Shown here: positions 36,512-45,965 of the stretch, in pieces
Layout: the number at the start of each line of letters is the position of its first letter
Numbering within the stretch: the first letter of the stretch is position 1
From: Methylophaga sp.
GTDB lineage: Bacteria; Pseudomonadota; Gammaproteobacteria; Nitrosococcales; Methylophagaceae
DNA: 64,000 nt
Reading direction: 5' to 3'
Assembly: GCF_009711715.1 (NCBI RefSeq)
Contig: NZ_VENF01000005.1
Coordinates: 124,001 to 188,000 of the forward strand
Notes under the pieces: generated by a model
Seen by the model: the letters and a program-made list of their open reading frames with translations, nothing else
What the model was told of the DNA's origin: nothing
Databases searched by the model: none
Program-made: the position numbers and the translations under genes

Positions 36512-37671
36512 TGTTTAATTTTACCGCCCTGCCGCCACTGAGCCTCTATATTCATGTGCCCTGGTGTGTGCGCAAGTGTCCCTACTGCGACTTCAACTCG
36601 CACAAAAGCCCACAGGACCTGCCTGAACAGGCCTATATCGATGCGCTGATCCGCGATCTGGAGCAGGAAATACCGCTTATCTGGGGTCGCTCGGTGCAAA
36701 GTATCTTTATCGGCGGCGGCACGCCCAGCCTGCTGTCAGCATCAGCCTATGACCGGCTGTTTTCAGCCATCCGTGCCCTGCTGCCCCTGCAACATAATGC
36801 AGAAATCACACTCGAGGCCAATCCGGGCACGGTGGAAGCCGGCCGTTTTGAGGATTTTCGCGCCGTTGGTATTAATCGTCTTTCTATCGGTATTCAAAGC
36901 TTTGATGATGAGGCACTGAAATCACTGGGCCGGATTCACGATAGTCAGCAGGCCATCAGCGCGGTGGAAACTGCCTGCAAAGCAGGCTTTGATAATTTCA
37001 ATCTGGATCTGATGTTCGGCCTGCCCGGGCAGGATGAAGCCAAAGCCCGGCATGATATCGACACCGCCATCGCCCTGGCGCCCGCCCATATTTCTTATTA
37101 TCAACTGACAATAGAACCCAACACGCTGTTTTACAGTCAGCCGCCGACGCTGCCCGAGGATGATCCGATTTACGACTGGCAACTGGCTAACCAGGCAAGA
37201 CTGGCCGAGGCCGGTTACCAACAGTATGAAACCTCGGCTTATGCGCGTCAGGGGCGGCAGTGTCGGCATAATCTCAATTACTGGCAGTTCGGTGACTATA
37301 TCGGTATTGGTGCAGGTGCCCACGGCAAAATCAGCAGTGCGATGCCCCAGCAGATAGAACGCCGGGTCAAGCAGAAACAGCCTCAGGCTTATCTCGATAC
37401 CGCCGGCACAGATGAGTGCCTGCTTGAACGCACGCTGGTCGATGCAAACGAGGTGGGGTTTGAGTTTATGCTTAATGCGATGCGTCTGCTCGATGGTGTC
37501 CCCACCCCTTTATTTCAGCAGCATACCGGCGTGCCGATATCGCAAATCAAAAAACCTTTGTCACAGGTAGAGTCGCTGGGGCTCATTGAACATAATATTC
37601 ACCGCCTGCGGCCTACCGAAAAAGGGCAGCGTTACCTGAACACGCTGATTGAGCAATTTCTGAGTGCGTAG
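36511..37671 (+). CDS. hemW: Radical-SAM heme chaperone HemW
   Basis: 386 residues. The 4Fe-4S motif CVRKCPYCDFN lies at residues 20-30, and the HemW-specific HNLNYW motif is near residue 252, which separates it from HemN oxygen-independent coproporphyrinogen dehydrogenase. HemW carries heme to respiratory proteins. The ATG at 36511 overlaps the previous stop; GTG at 36508 is the alternative. Usual gammaproteobacterial position after rdgB. Confidence 0.93.
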   Translation: MFNFTALPPLSLYIHVPWCVRKCPYCDFNSHKSPQDLPEQAYIDALIRDLEQEIPLIWGRSVQSIFIGGGTPSLLSASAYDRLFSAIRALLPLQHNAEITLEANPGTVEAGRFEDFRAVGINRLSIGIQSFDDEALKSLGRIHDSQQAISAVETACKAGFDNFNLDLMFGLPGQDEAKARHDIDTAIALAPAHISYYQLTIEPNTLFYSQPPTLPEDDPIYDWQLANQARLAEAGYQQYETSAYARQGRQCRHNLNYWQFGDYIGIGAGAHGKISSAMPQQIERRVKQKQPQAYLDTAGTDECLLERTLVDANEVGFEFMLNAMRLLDGVPTPLFQQHTGVPISQIKKPLSQVESLGLIEHNIHRLRPTEKGQRYLNTLIEQFLSA

Positions 37672-37704
37672 TATTCTGTTGTTACTCACTCAAGGAGCGT
37701 ATCG

Positions 37705-38001
37705 ATGCGGAACATCAGCCTAGTGCTTGCAGTTTTTATTCTGAGCCTGACGGCGGTGCAGGCAGAAGTCATTTCCATAGCCGACCCACGCTATGATGTG
37801 CCCAACAGCAGTACCGGTATCCCGCGTCCGACACAGGGTATGAATATGACTCAGGTTGAACAGGCATTCGGTGCGCCTGAAACCAAAGTGCCTGCGGTCG
37901 GTGAGCCACCTATCAGCCGCTGGATTTACGGTGAATTTGAAGTCTTTTTCGAATACGACAAAGTAATTCACTCGGTCGTCAGACGTTCAGAGCAACCCTA
38001 A
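37705..38001 (+). CDS. Small exported protein, SmpA/OmlA-like
   Basis: 98 residues with a Sec signal peptide (cleavage after AVQA, residue 20). The core GMNMTQVEQAFGAPETKVPAVGEPPISRWIYGEFEVFFEYDKVIHSVV follows the MTxxQVxxxFGxPxxxxxxVGxPPIxxWxY pattern of a small family common in gammaproteobacteria. Its function is unknown. The start ATG has AAGGAG ten bases upstream. Confidence 0.7.
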   Translation: MRNISLVLAVFILSLTAVQAEVISIADPRYDVPNSSTGIPRPTQGMNMTQVEQAFGAPETKVPAVGEPPISRWIYGEFEVFFEYDKVIHSVVRRSEQP

Positions 38002-38007
38002 CCCCTT

Positions 38008-38661
38008 GTGCTAGTCCGATCGGTTAACGTTTCCCAGCCGAAACAGGTTCAGTACAAAAACAAAACCGTCGCGACCGGTATCTTCAAGCAACCGGTATCC
38101 GGACGTATTTCTGTCAATCCGTTTAATCTTGATGGGGACCAGCAGGTTGACCGGATCAATCATGGCGGTGAACACAAAGCTGTATACGGCTTTGCTGCCG
38201 AGCACTATTCATTCTGGCAACAAAAACTGGGGCTGGCAGCACTGCCCTTTGGCAAGTTTGGCGAGAACCTGACGATCGAGGGACTGGACGAGGCAAGTCT
38301 GTGTATTGGTGATCGCCTGAAAGTAGGTGACTGCGTGCTGGAAATCTCTCAGCCCAGGGTCCCCTGCTTTAAACTGGGCATGACTTTCAAGCGCGATGAC
38401 ATGCCAAGGCTGTTTGTCGCCCATGCCGCGACCGGCATTTATTTCCGGGTTATTCAGACAGGTTCAGTGGCTGCAGGTGATAAGGTCAGCGTTGCTGAGC
38501 CTCATCCTGCTCAACTCAGCGTACAGCGTTTGTTTCGTGCTTATTTCGACAAATCGCTGCCTGACAACGAAAAAACGCCTGTATTAGAACAGGCGTTGGA
38601 AATCGATGCGCTCTCAGCAGAATGGCGTGAAAAACTGGATAAACGACTGGCTCAGTCCTGA
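38008..38661 (+). CDS. MOSC domain protein (YiiM-like)
   Basis: 217 residues. MOSC beta-barrel with KTVATGIFKQPVSGRI and DRINHGGEHKAVYGFAAEHY, then GENLTIEGLDEASLCIGDRLKVG. The putative pterin-ligand Cys lies in QPRVPCFKLG (near residue 120). YiiM-type proteins take part in molybdenum-dependent reduction of hydroxylated compounds. Molybdenum enzymes elsewhere in the window (formate dehydrogenases) fit the context. Start GTG at 38008 is uncertain because no strong ribosome site is visible. Confidence 0.87.
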   Translation: MLVRSVNVSQPKQVQYKNKTVATGIFKQPVSGRISVNPFNLDGDQQVDRINHGGEHKAVYGFAAEHYSFWQQKLGLAALPFGKFGENLTIEGLDEASLCIGDRLKVGDCVLEISQPRVPCFKLGMTFKRDDMPRLFVAHAATGIYFRVIQTGSVAAGDKVSVAEPHPAQLSVQRLFRAYFDKSLPDNEKTPVLEQALEIDALSAEWREKLDKRLAQS

Positions 38662-39170
38662 GACGGTTCCGACTCAATGCCAAGAAAGCGTCGTAACGCC
38701 CATCGGGGCAATGTGCCCACACGGGCATGATGCAAAGAGTCGGATTCGATGACAATAAGCACCAGCACCGACACCAGCGTAGGCAGAAGACTCAGTCCAC
38801 CGACCATGCCGTAGACGGCTTCCTTCATCATGCCCAGGTAGGTTTTACCCAGCCAGCCCAGTACGGCTACGCTGGTAACCACCAGCAGTACCATGAAAAA
38901 TATCTTGCTCCAGCGCCGCGCCACTTGCCAGTGCGCCCAGACAAACTCACTGTCTTCACGACGGATATGGCCGGAGCGGTAATAGGTATAACCCAATGCC
39001 GCAAAGGACAAGAGCGGCACCAGAATCAGATATTTAATATAAGCCGGACCGAAAGTCGAGATCGCAGTAAAGATCAGAATATGATTACCGATCAGATTAC
39101 TCAGGAAAATATCATGTGGCCGCTTGGCCAGCAGTCTCTCTCTCTCATTTGGATCCGGCAAATTACTCAT
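38652..39170 (-). CDS. Four-helix membrane protein of unknown function
   Basis: 172 residues from ATG at 39170, just after the thrC stop. Basic N-terminus (NERERLLAKRPHDIFLSN), then about four hydrophobic segments (LILVPLLSFAALGYTYY, IFFMVLLVVTSVAVLGWL, LSLLPTLVSVLVLIVIESDS). No family recognised. Probably co-transcribed with thrC; the 3' end overlaps the convergent MOSC gene by ten bases. Confidence 0.65.
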   Translation of the reverse strand: MSNLPDPNERERLLAKRPHDIFLSNLIGNHILIFTAISTFGPAYIKYLILVPLLSFAALGYTYYRSGHIRREDSEFVWAHWQVARRWSKIFFMVLLVVTSVAVLGWLGKTYLGMMKEAVYGMVGGLSLLPTLVSVLVLIVIESDSLHHARVGTLPRWALRRFLGIESEPSQD

Positions 39171-39174
39171 AGGC

Positions 39175-40320
39175 TTACTGTGCCATATTCTGGATAATCG
39201 CGTCACGCACTGATTCAAGATTTGCATCAACGGTCACGACCGCCGAGGTGCTCTGCTTGATAGCAGTGTCTGGATCCTTCAGACCATGACCGGTCAGGGT
39301 ACAGACGATGGTACTGCCCTCCGGAATCTTGCCGGATTTCACATCGCGTAAGGCACCAGCCAGTGAGGTTGCTGAAGCCGGTTCACAGAACACACCTTCT
39401 TTTTCTGCCAGCAGTTTCTGCGCTGCCAGGATTTCCTCATCACTGCACTCGTCGAACCAGCCGCCGGATTCCTCTTTGACCTGCCAGGCTTTATCCCAGC
39501 TCTGCGGATGACCGATACGGATCGCGGTCGCGACAGTTTCCGGATCATCGACCATATGACCGCGCATAAACGGCGCACTACCGGATGCCTGGTAGCCAAT
39601 CATCTTCGGACGGTTACCGACAATGGCACCCCCCGCGTATTTACACTTACCATCGCAATAGGCGCAGGCATCAGTCACATGATCACCGGAATCGCAGGAA
39701 TACTCACAGTAACCAATCCAATGTGCGGTGATATTACCGGCATTACCCACCGGCAGGCAGTGGTAATCAGGGGCACGGCCCAGTTCTTCAACAATTTCAA
39801 ATGCGGCCGTTTTCTGCCCCTGCAGCCGGTAAGGGTTAATCGAATTAACAATAGTCACAGGTGCATGATTGGCGACTTCCTTAACCAGACGCATGCCTTC
39901 GTCAAAATTACCTTTGATCTGAATCACGGTAGCGCCGTGCATCATTGCCTGGGCCAGTTTGCCCTGGGCGATTTTGCCGTCAGGAATCAGGACGAATGCC
40001 GCGATACCGGCACGCGCCGCGTAGGCTGCTGCCGCTGCTGAGGTATTACCGGTCGAAGCGCAGATGATTGCTTTGCTGCCTTCTTCGACGGCTTTGGTCA
40101 CCGCCATGGTCATGCCACGGTCCTTGAATGAGCCGGTCGGGTTCAGGCCCTCGTATTTGACATAGATATCGACATCCTTACCCAGCTCCTTGGCAATATG
40201 GTTGAGCTTGATAAGCGGTGTATTCCCTTCGCCCAGGCTAATCAGGCGAGTGTCGTCATTGACCGGCAGCCGATCGCGATAGCGTTCAATCAGTCCAGTG
40301 TAACGGGGGCGAAATGACAT
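39175..40320 (-). CDS. thrC: Threonine synthase with cysteine-cluster insertion
   Basis: PLP enzyme making threonine from phosphohomoserine. 381 residues from ATG at 40320, supported by AGAGGA seven bases upstream. An in-frame start at 40425 would add 35 atypical residues. The PLP lysine lies in [12 protein letters not shown] (near residue 70). After [14 protein letters not shown] an insertion occurs with the spacing C-x3-C-x9-C-x2-C-x3-C, ending KYAGG. This resembles a metal-binding site and is unusual for threonine synthase as I know it. Downstream of hom, as expected for the pathway. Confidence 0.95.
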   Translation of the reverse strand: MSFRPRYTGLIERYRDRLPVNDDTRLISLGEGNTPLIKLNHIAKELGKDVDIYVKYEGLNPTGSFKDRGMTMAVTKAVEEGSKAIICASTGNTSAAAAAYAARAGIAAFVLIPDGKIAQGKLAQAMMHGATVIQIKGNFDEGMRLVKEVANHAPVTIVNSINPYRLQGQKTAAFEIVEELGRAPDYHCLPVGNAGNITAHWIGYCEYSCDSGDHVTDACAYCDGKCKYAGGAIVGNRPKMIGYQASGSAPFMRGHMVDDPETVATAIRIGHPQSWDKAWQVKEESGGWFDECSDEEILAAQKLLAEKEGVFCEPASATSLAGALRDVKSGKIPEGSTIVCTLTGHGLKDPDTAIKQSTSAVVTVDANLESVRDAIIQNMAQ

Positions 40321-40360
40321 AGTGTTTTCCTCTAAACTAAATTCGGTGGGCAGGCCTTGA

Positions 40361-41674
40361 TCAGCCGCCCAGAGATTCCATGCGGATGCGCATGATGGAA
40401 TCAGGCACGGTATCCAGCGCTTCAATCTGACTGATAGCGCGGTCCATGTTTTTCTCGACCACAGCCTGGGTCAACATGATGATGGGCACCATGCCTTCAT
40501 GTTCTTCCGGTTGTTTCTGCAGAATGGCTTCGATATTAATACCCTCTTCACTCAGAATACGGGTGATATCGGCCAGCACGCCCGGTTTATCCAGGGTGTG
40601 GATTCGCAGATAGTAAGATGTGACCACTTCGCTCATCGGCAGAATCGGGGTATCTTTCAGTGCATCGGGTTGGAACGCCAGATGCGGTACCCGGTTCTCC
40701 GGATCGGTAGTCAGGGCGCGGACAATATCGACAATATCTGCCACCACGGCAGATGCGGTGGCATCAGCGCCGGCACCGGCCCCGTAATACAGCGTAGGTC
40801 CGACCGCGTCACCTTTTACGACAACGGCATTCATTACCCCGTTCACATTGGCGATCAGACGACGCTGCGGAATCAGGGTGGGATGCACACGCAATTCAAC
40901 ACCCGAAGCAGTTTTCTTGGCAATGCCCAGATGCTTGATGCGGTAGCCGAGTTCGGCAGCATACTGCACATCTTCCTGCGAAATCTTGCTGATGCCTTCG
41001 GTATAGCACTTGTAATACTGCAGCGGGATACCGAATGCGATGGAAGCCATGATGGTCAGTTTGTGGGCGGCATCGATACCTTCAATATCAAAGGTCGGAT
41101 CGGCTTCGGCATAACCCAGCGCCTGAGCTTCTGCCAGCACGTCGGCAAAGTCGCGGCCTTTTTCGCGCATCTCGGTGAGTATGAAGTTACCGGTGCCGTT
41201 GATAATTCCGGCCAGCCACTCGATACGATTACCCGCCAGGCCTTCACGCATGGCCTTGATAATAGGAATTCCACCGGCAACGGCGGCTTCAAAGGCAATT
41301 GTCACGCCTTTTTTCTGTGCCAGTTCAAACAGCTCGTTACCATGCATCGCGATCAGTGCCTTATTGGCCGTGACAACATGCTTGCCGTTCTCAATGGCTT
41401 TGACCACCAGATCCTTGGCAATGCCGGTACCGCCGATAAGTTCTACAACGATCTGAATATCGGGATCATTGATGACCTCAAAGGCATCATCCGTCAGGTT
41501 GATGTTTGAGGTATCACAACTCTTGGGTTTATCCAGGTCACGATCAGCAACGCGATAAATTTCAATATCACGGCCGGCGCGACGGCTGATTTCTCTTGAG
41601 TTGCGGGTCAGCACATTGACGGTACCACCACCGACGGTGCCCAACCCCAGGATTCCGATTTTTACTGATTGCAC
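40361..41674 (-). CDS. hom: Homoserine dehydrogenase
   Basis: Reduces aspartate semialdehyde to homoserine. 437 residues. NAD(P) motif [13 protein letters not shown] (8-20), catalytic domain with [14 protein letters not shown] and the substrate pocket [17 protein letters not shown], and a C-terminal ACT domain (about 350-437; [24 protein letters not shown]) for threonine feedback. A G-rich ribosome site sits before the GTG start. Order alaC-hom-thrC. Confidence 0.96.
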   Translation of the reverse strand: MQSVKIGILGLGTVGGGTVNVLTRNSREISRRAGRDIEIYRVADRDLDKPKSCDTSNINLTDDAFEVINDPDIQIVVELIGGTGIAKDLVVKAIENGKHVVTANKALIAMHGNELFELAQKKGVTIAFEAAVAGGIPIIKAMREGLAGNRIEWLAGIINGTGNFILTEMREKGRDFADVLAEAQALGYAEADPTFDIEGIDAAHKLTIMASIAFGIPLQYYKCYTEGISKISQEDVQYAAELGYRIKHLGIAKKTASGVELRVHPTLIPQRRLIANVNGVMNAVVVKGDAVGPTLYYGAGAGADATASAVVADIVDIVRALTTDPENRVPHLAFQPDALKDTPILPMSEVVTSYYLRIHTLDKPGVLADITRILSEEGINIEAILQKQPEEHEGMVPIIMLTQAVVEKNMDRAISQIEALDTVPDSIMRIRMESLGG

Positions 41675-41683
41675 ACAGCCCCC

Positions 41684-42862
41684 TTAAGCTTTTCTCATCA
41701 TGTCACGGATCCCACGGATCGCCTGACGTGTACGATGTTCATTTTCAATCAAGCCGAAGCGAACATATTCATCGCCGTATTCGCCGAAACCGATACCGGG
41801 TGATACAGCGACTTTCGCTTCCTTGAGCAATTTTTTACTGAATTCCAGTGAGCCCATCTCGCGATAGCGTTCCGGAATCCGGGCCCAGACAAACATGGTG
41901 GCTTTGGGTTTTTCTACCTGCCAACCAATGGCATTAAGCCCTTCACACAGCACATCCCGGCGGCTCTTATAAGTGGCCACGATTTCATCTACACAGTCCT
42001 GCGGTCCTTCCAGCGCGGTAATCGCAGCTACCTGTATCGGTGTAAACATGCCGTAATCGAGATAGGACTTCATTCTGGCCAGCGCCGCTACCAATGTCGG
42101 GTTACCGGACATAAAGCCCACCCGCCAGCCGGGCATATTATAAGTCTTCGACAAGGTATAAAACTCCACTGCCACTTCCTTGGCGCCCGGCACCTGCAGG
42201 ATCGACGGCGCCTTGTACCCGTCAAAGCAGATTTCGCCATAGGCCAGATCATGCACGACCCAGATTTGATGCTCCTTGGCAAAAGCAACGATACGCTCGA
42301 AGAATTCCAGATCAACGCATTGCGTGGTCGGATTGCCCGGGAAGTTCAATACCAGCATCTTGGGTTTGGGCCAGGAATCCTTGACCGACTTTTCCAGTTC
42401 GGCAAAGAAATCGACATCCGGCGTTAATGGCACATGCCGGATATCCGCGCCGGCAATCACAAAGCCATAAGGATGGATCGGGTAAGCCGGGTTGGGCACC
42501 ATCACCGCATCGCCGGGCCCCATTGTCGCCAGCGCCAGATGCGCCAGGCCTTCCTTGGAGCCGATAGTGACAATACATTCACTGTCCGGGTCGAGGTCGA
42601 CGTCGAACTTGCGTTTATACCAATCGCAACAGGCTTTACGCAGACGGGGAATTCCCCTGGAAACCGAATAACGGTGGGTATCCGGTCGCTGTGCCGCCTC
42701 AACCAGCTTTTCAACGATATGAGCCGGCGCCGGTTTGTCCGGGTTACCCATACCAAAGTCGATAATATCCTCACCTCGCGCACGTGCTTTTGCTTTCAAA
42801 TCATTTACAATGTTGAAAACATAGGGCGGAAGGCGTTTGATTCTAGGAAACTCGTCGTTCAA
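41684..42862 (-). CDS. alaC: Glutamate-pyruvate aminotransferase, AlaC type
   Basis: 392-residue class I PLP aminotransferase. The PLP lysine lies in [14 protein letters not shown] (near residue 240), preceded by NFPGNPTTQ and [12 protein letters not shown]. The [10 protein letters not shown] start and length match AlaC, which makes alanine from pyruvate and glutamate. TTG start at 42862 with CAGG seven bases upstream. First of three genes with hom and thrC. Confidence 0.9.
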   Translation of the reverse strand: MNDEFPRIKRLPPYVFNIVNDLKAKARARGEDIIDFGMGNPDKPAPAHIVEKLVEAAQRPDTHRYSVSRGIPRLRKACCDWYKRKFDVDLDPDSECIVTIGSKEGLAHLALATMGPGDAVMVPNPAYPIHPYGFVIAGADIRHVPLTPDVDFFAELEKSVKDSWPKPKMLVLNFPGNPTTQCVDLEFFERIVAFAKEHQIWVVHDLAYGEICFDGYKAPSILQVPGAKEVAVEFYTLSKTYNMPGWRVGFMSGNPTLVAALARMKSYLDYGMFTPIQVAAITALEGPQDCVDEIVATYKSRRDVLCEGLNAIGWQVEKPKATMFVWARIPERYREMGSLEFSKKLLKEAKVAVSPGIGFGEYGDEYVRFGLIENEHRTRQAIRGIRDMMRKA

Positions 42863-42956
42863 CTGAATACCTGCGATTAGCTAAAACTGTCGGCAAACTA
42901 AGCAAAATAACTGAAATTCATCAACACTTCAAATTCATTTATCAGAAGCGAAACCT

Positions 42957-43802
42957 ATGAGCGAACAAGACGTATTTTACAACACTATCCTGGAGGAAAT
43001 GGACAGCGGCAAGCTTGTGCTGCCAACCCTTCCCGAAGTCGCCCTGCAAGTTCGGGAAGTGGTCGATGACCCCGAAGCAACCGCCAAACAACTGGCCGAT
43101 ATCATCACCACTGATGCTGCATTGTCAGCCCGCTTGCTGAAAGTCGCCAACAGCCCGCTATACCGTGGCCGGGTCTCTATCGACAGTGTACAGATGGCGG
43201 TTTCCCGCCTGGGCTTGTCCATGGTCCGTAATCTGGTGACCAGTCTGGTGATGGAACAAATGTTCCAGGCCACCAATAACCGTCTGGATAAACGTCTGCG
43301 AGCGCTGTGGGAACAAAGTACCAAAGTCGCTGCGGCTTCACAGGTTATGGCTGGCAAGCTGTCCGGTATCAGAACCGATGAAGCCATGCTGGCCGGACTG
43401 ATTCACGCTATCGGTGTGCTGCCCATCCTGATGAAGGCCGATGAAGATGGCGATCTTATCAGAGACAGTAAAAAACTGGATCAATTGATTGATAATATTT
43501 ATCCGCGCCTGGGCGCTGCCATTCTGCAGAAATGGGAATTTCCGGACAACCTCGTGGCCGTGGCCCGCGAACATACGAACCTCAACCGCAACAGCGGCGA
43601 TAACGGTCCGGATCTGGTCGATGTGGTGCAGGTCGCGCTGCTGCAGAGTTATAACGGCACTGACAAAGCGATTGACCCGCTGACCCTGAATGAAGTCATC
43701 TCATTCAAACAGGTCGGTGCCGATACCGGTTTCAGTGTGGAAGAACTCGACGAGGACAGTGAGGAATACCGTGAGGCGCTGGCGCTGTTTAATATGGCCT
43801 GA
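42957..43802 (+). CDS. HDOD domain signalling protein
   Basis: 281 residues. HDOD domain about 15-215: LPTLPEVALQVREVVDDPEAT, ADIITTDAALSARLLKVANSPLYRG, SVQMAVSRLG and later LIHAIGVL. The HD metal residues are largely lost, as usual in HDOD proteins, which act as protein-interaction hubs in nucleotide-second-messenger signalling. The acidic C-terminus (VEELDEDSEEYREALALF) is distinctive. Divergent from alaC, ends in a strong intrinsic terminator. Confidence 0.88.
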   Translation: MSEQDVFYNTILEEMDSGKLVLPTLPEVALQVREVVDDPEATAKQLADIITTDAALSARLLKVANSPLYRGRVSIDSVQMAVSRLGLSMVRNLVTSLVMEQMFQATNNRLDKRLRALWEQSTKVAAASQVMAGKLSGIRTDEAMLAGLIHAIGVLPILMKADEDGDLIRDSKKLDQLIDNIYPRLGAAILQKWEFPDNLVAVAREHTNLNRNSGDNGPDLVDVVQVALLQSYNGTDKAIDPLTLNEVISFKQVGADTGFSVEELDEDSEEYREALALFNMA

Positions 43803-43832
43803 TTCGCGAACTAGCATACCGTCAACCTGAGA

Positions 43833-43856
43833 AACCCGGCCTTGCCGGGTTTTTTA
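43833..43856 (+). terminator. Intrinsic terminator of the HDOD gene
   Basis: AACCCGGC-CTT-GCCGGGTT stem-loop (43833-43851) with a run of T through 43855. Perfect eight-base stem. Confidence 0.9.
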
Positions 43857-43978
43857 TATCGCCCGGGGCAAGGAGATGCCGGCGGCGCTTTTCTATGCTG
43901 TGAAACAGACCCGCCATGAACAAAATGCCCGTTTTTGTTGCCTATGACAGTGAAAGCTGAAAAATCGAGGAGTGATCA

Positions 43979-44512
43979 ATGAGAATAGGCTATGCGAGAG
44001 AGAGCCGGCATGGTCAGCCGCTACAGGTGCAAATCGACAAACTAAAAGACTGTGACACCGTGTTCAAGGAAAAAGCGGGCAACGGCGATCAGCAGAAAAC
44101 ACTCGACGCCTGCCTTGATGCCCTTCATCACGGCGACATTCTGGTTGTGACCCGGCTCGATCGTCTGGCCGACAACACACTCAGCCTGGCTCGGATAGCA
44201 GAAAGACTGCGTAGACAAGGCATCGATTTAGTGGTGAGGGATCAGGACATCGATACCAGTAAAGACAGCAACGACGCGGCACTGAAAGTGATGGCAGCAA
44301 TCGCTGATATCAAACAGTCAGACACAGAGCAGCACACAGCTACAGTCACCCCTATCCAGCGAGGCAAGGCGCTGGACACCCACACCGGCGTTCAACTGTC
44401 TAAAGAACAGATTGCGGAAATGCAGTACCGGATAGCTTGCGGTGAGGAGGTATCCGAACTCTGTGATGAATATAACATCAGCATTCCGACCTTTTATCAT
44501 CTGACCGATTAA
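43979..44512 (+). CDS. Solitary resolvase-like serine recombinase
   Basis: 177 residues. The N-terminal resolvase fold begins MRIGYARESRHGQ, with the nucleophile Ser9 in place. LVVTRLDRLADN replaces the usual RLDRLGRS, so the first catalytic Arg is kept but the second is lost. A C-terminal helix-turn-helix (EEVSELCDEYNISIPTFYHL) is present. Length matches Tn3-type resolvases. GAGGAG lies seven bases upstream. No transposase or res site is nearby, so it may be a domesticated or inactive copy. Confidence 0.8.
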   Translation: MRIGYARESRHGQPLQVQIDKLKDCDTVFKEKAGNGDQQKTLDACLDALHHGDILVVTRLDRLADNTLSLARIAERLRRQGIDLVVRDQDIDTSKDSNDAALKVMAAIADIKQSDTEQHTATVTPIQRGKALDTHTGVQLSKEQIAEMQYRIACGEEVSELCDEYNISIPTFYHLTD

Positions 44513-44572
44513 ATGGCAGAGCCAGACACGGTGGCAAGCCAGCTGGTTTTTTCAGCCTGCAGCCTGTAATTT

Positions 44573-45121
44573 ATGTTGAAGATTCACCCACCAGGGCTGT
44601 CACTGATTAAGATGCCGAGTTTTTTCGTTTTTATGTCACCTTGTCGCTTTCTGCCACTGCTGTTGCTGCTGGCTTTGCTGTCAGGCTGTGGCAGTAGTCC
44701 CAAAATTACCTCACCGGTTTTCGAGCCTGAAGTGCTACCGGCCTCGCCGGACACTGACGTTACGCTGTCACGACTTTATCAGCAGCATGCGGACTGGCGC
44801 GGAACGCCCTACCGTCTTGGCGGGCAGAGTCGTCACGGCATCGACTGCTCCGCCTTTGTGCAACAGACTTATCAGGACCTGTTCGGTCTCAGGCTGCCAA
44901 GAACCACCTCTCAGCAGATCCGGGCGGGGCAGGCAATCAACAAAACCGATTTGCAGCCTGGTGATCTGGTGTTTTTCCGTAATGGCAATCATGTCGGCAT
45001 CTACCTGGAGGATGACCGTTTCCTGCACGCCTCCACCCGCCTCGGTGTCACCATTTCCAGTATGAATAACATCTACTGGTCCCGGAAATACTGGCGCTCA
45101 ATTCGCGTTCGTCCCCAATAA
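44573..45121 (+). CDS. NlpC/P60 peptidase lipoprotein
   Basis: 182 residues from the first ATG; ATG at 44633 gives a more typical 19-residue lipoprotein signal (MSPCRFLPLLLLLALLSGC) and may be the real start, since no site has a strong ribosome sequence. Catalytic Cys92 (GIDCSAF), His140 (NHVGIY) and His152 (LHAST), counted from the first ATG, complete the D,L-endopeptidase triad. Cleaves peptidoglycan stem peptides. The residues after the lipid Cys (CGSS) predict outer-membrane sorting. Confidence 0.88.
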   Translation: MLKIHPPGLSLIKMPSFFVFMSPCRFLPLLLLLALLSGCGSSPKITSPVFEPEVLPASPDTDVTLSRLYQQHADWRGTPYRLGGQSRHGIDCSAFVQQTYQDLFGLRLPRTTSQQIRAGQAINKTDLQPGDLVFFRNGNHVGIYLEDDRFLHASTRLGVTISSMNNIYWSRKYWRSIRVRPQ

Positions 45122-45129
45122 ACGTTGTT

Positions 45130-45549
45130 TCAGGGCTGTTCCTGGGACAGGCTGTAGGTCGTTTTCGATACGCTCAATGACAAAGCAACAGGCTCAGGCG
45201 TATCGATAGTGACCACAACAGGAATCAACGGATAAAGTGTGGTTTCATGCTTTTGTCGGAAGAACTTCTGATTTCTCAGCACCAGCCGGTAAACCCCGCG
45301 ATGTTCCCTGCCTGGCAGGAAACCGGTTATCTCACCCTGTTTGTCAGTGACCTGACTATCCACCAAGCGCCAGGTCGATCGGGTTTCACTGAACTGAAAC
45401 AACACCACCTGCATGCCCTCGGCTGGCTGATTCAGTTCAGCGTCAATGACGCTGAGCGACAAATGGTAGTCCGGCTCCTGAGCCAGCAGCCGGAGTGGTG
45501 AAAGCAAAGCGCACAAAAACAGCAGTTGTATCAGCTGTGGGCGGTACAT
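45130..45549 (-). CDS. Periplasmic transthyretin-like protein
   Basis: 139 residues with a signal peptide (cleavage after LLAQ, near residue 24). The mature part follows the transthyretin/hydroxyisourate hydrolase fold: LSLSVIDAELNQPAEGMQVVLFQ, VTDKQGEITGFL and a C-terminal PLIPVVVTID...YSLS. The catalytic His of the hydrolase (THVLD) is Ser here, and the C-terminal YRGS signature is absent, so hydrolase activity is unlikely. A binding or structural role is more probable. Overlaps the next lipoprotein gene by one base. Confidence 0.65.
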   Translation of the reverse strand: MYRPQLIQLLFLCALLSPLRLLAQEPDYHLSLSVIDAELNQPAEGMQVVLFQFSETRSTWRLVDSQVTDKQGEITGFLPGREHRGVYRLVLRNQKFFRQKHETTLYPLIPVVVTIDTPEPVALSLSVSKTTYSLSQEQP

Positions 45550-45869
45550 TACTCCGACCTGTAAATCGTTTCATACTCTGGATTTTCCAATCGCGGATCA
45601 CCGGCATCAACGCACTGGAATGTAATGTCATAGCGATAACGTACCTGGTGTTGTTTGAAAATTTTGGTCACCAGCAAAGATTTGTTCATTTCTTTGCAAT
45701 GATGCTCGGCAAGCCCCAGAGCCGTACCTTTGGCCGTAGTGTCATCCAGATCATCGACCGTAATGGTATAGGTATCCCCACCCAGCGTGCGAACACCGGA
45801 GGTTTTCACACCACAGGCACTGACAGCCAACATCGCCAGCAAAGTGGCGGATACAGCAATCGTTTTCAT
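45549..45869 (-). CDS. Small lipoprotein of unknown function
   Basis: 106 residues. Signal MKTIAVSATLLAMLAVSAC (lipobox VSAC). The mature part has GGDTYTITVDDLDD, a Cys-His pair (LAEHHCKEMNKSLLVTK) and DITFQCVDAGDPRLENPEYE. The pattern GxGxYTIT...A...C...GK...F.C resembles small lipoproteins of gammaproteobacteria with no known role. Translationally coupled to the transthyretin-like gene. Confidence 0.65.
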   Translation of the reverse strand: MKTIAVSATLLAMLAVSACGVKTSGVRTLGGDTYTITVDDLDDTTAKGTALGLAEHHCKEMNKSLLVTKIFKQHQVRYRYDITFQCVDAGDPRLENPEYETIYRSE

Positions 45870-45965
45870 TGAAATTCCTCAACTAAAAGCCGCCTGGCGG
45901 CAGCACAATGACTCGCTGTTATTATCATTGTTAGTACTGACGGCCACAATGGTTTTTAGTGTGAC

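Noticed and set aside
40499..41509. Long open frame on the plus strand opposite hom
   Set aside because: It mirrors the hom gene exactly, has no known motif or ribosome site, and such shadows are common opposite GC-skewed codon use.
40321..41683. Attenuator or riboswitch in front of hom or thrC
   Set aside because: Gaps are short and hold no repeated Thr/Ile codons or riboswitch-like structure.
44513..44572. CCAGCTGG followed by TTTTTT after the resolvase gene
   Set aside because: The palindrome has no loop and no stronger stem could be drawn, so an intrinsic terminator is not supported.
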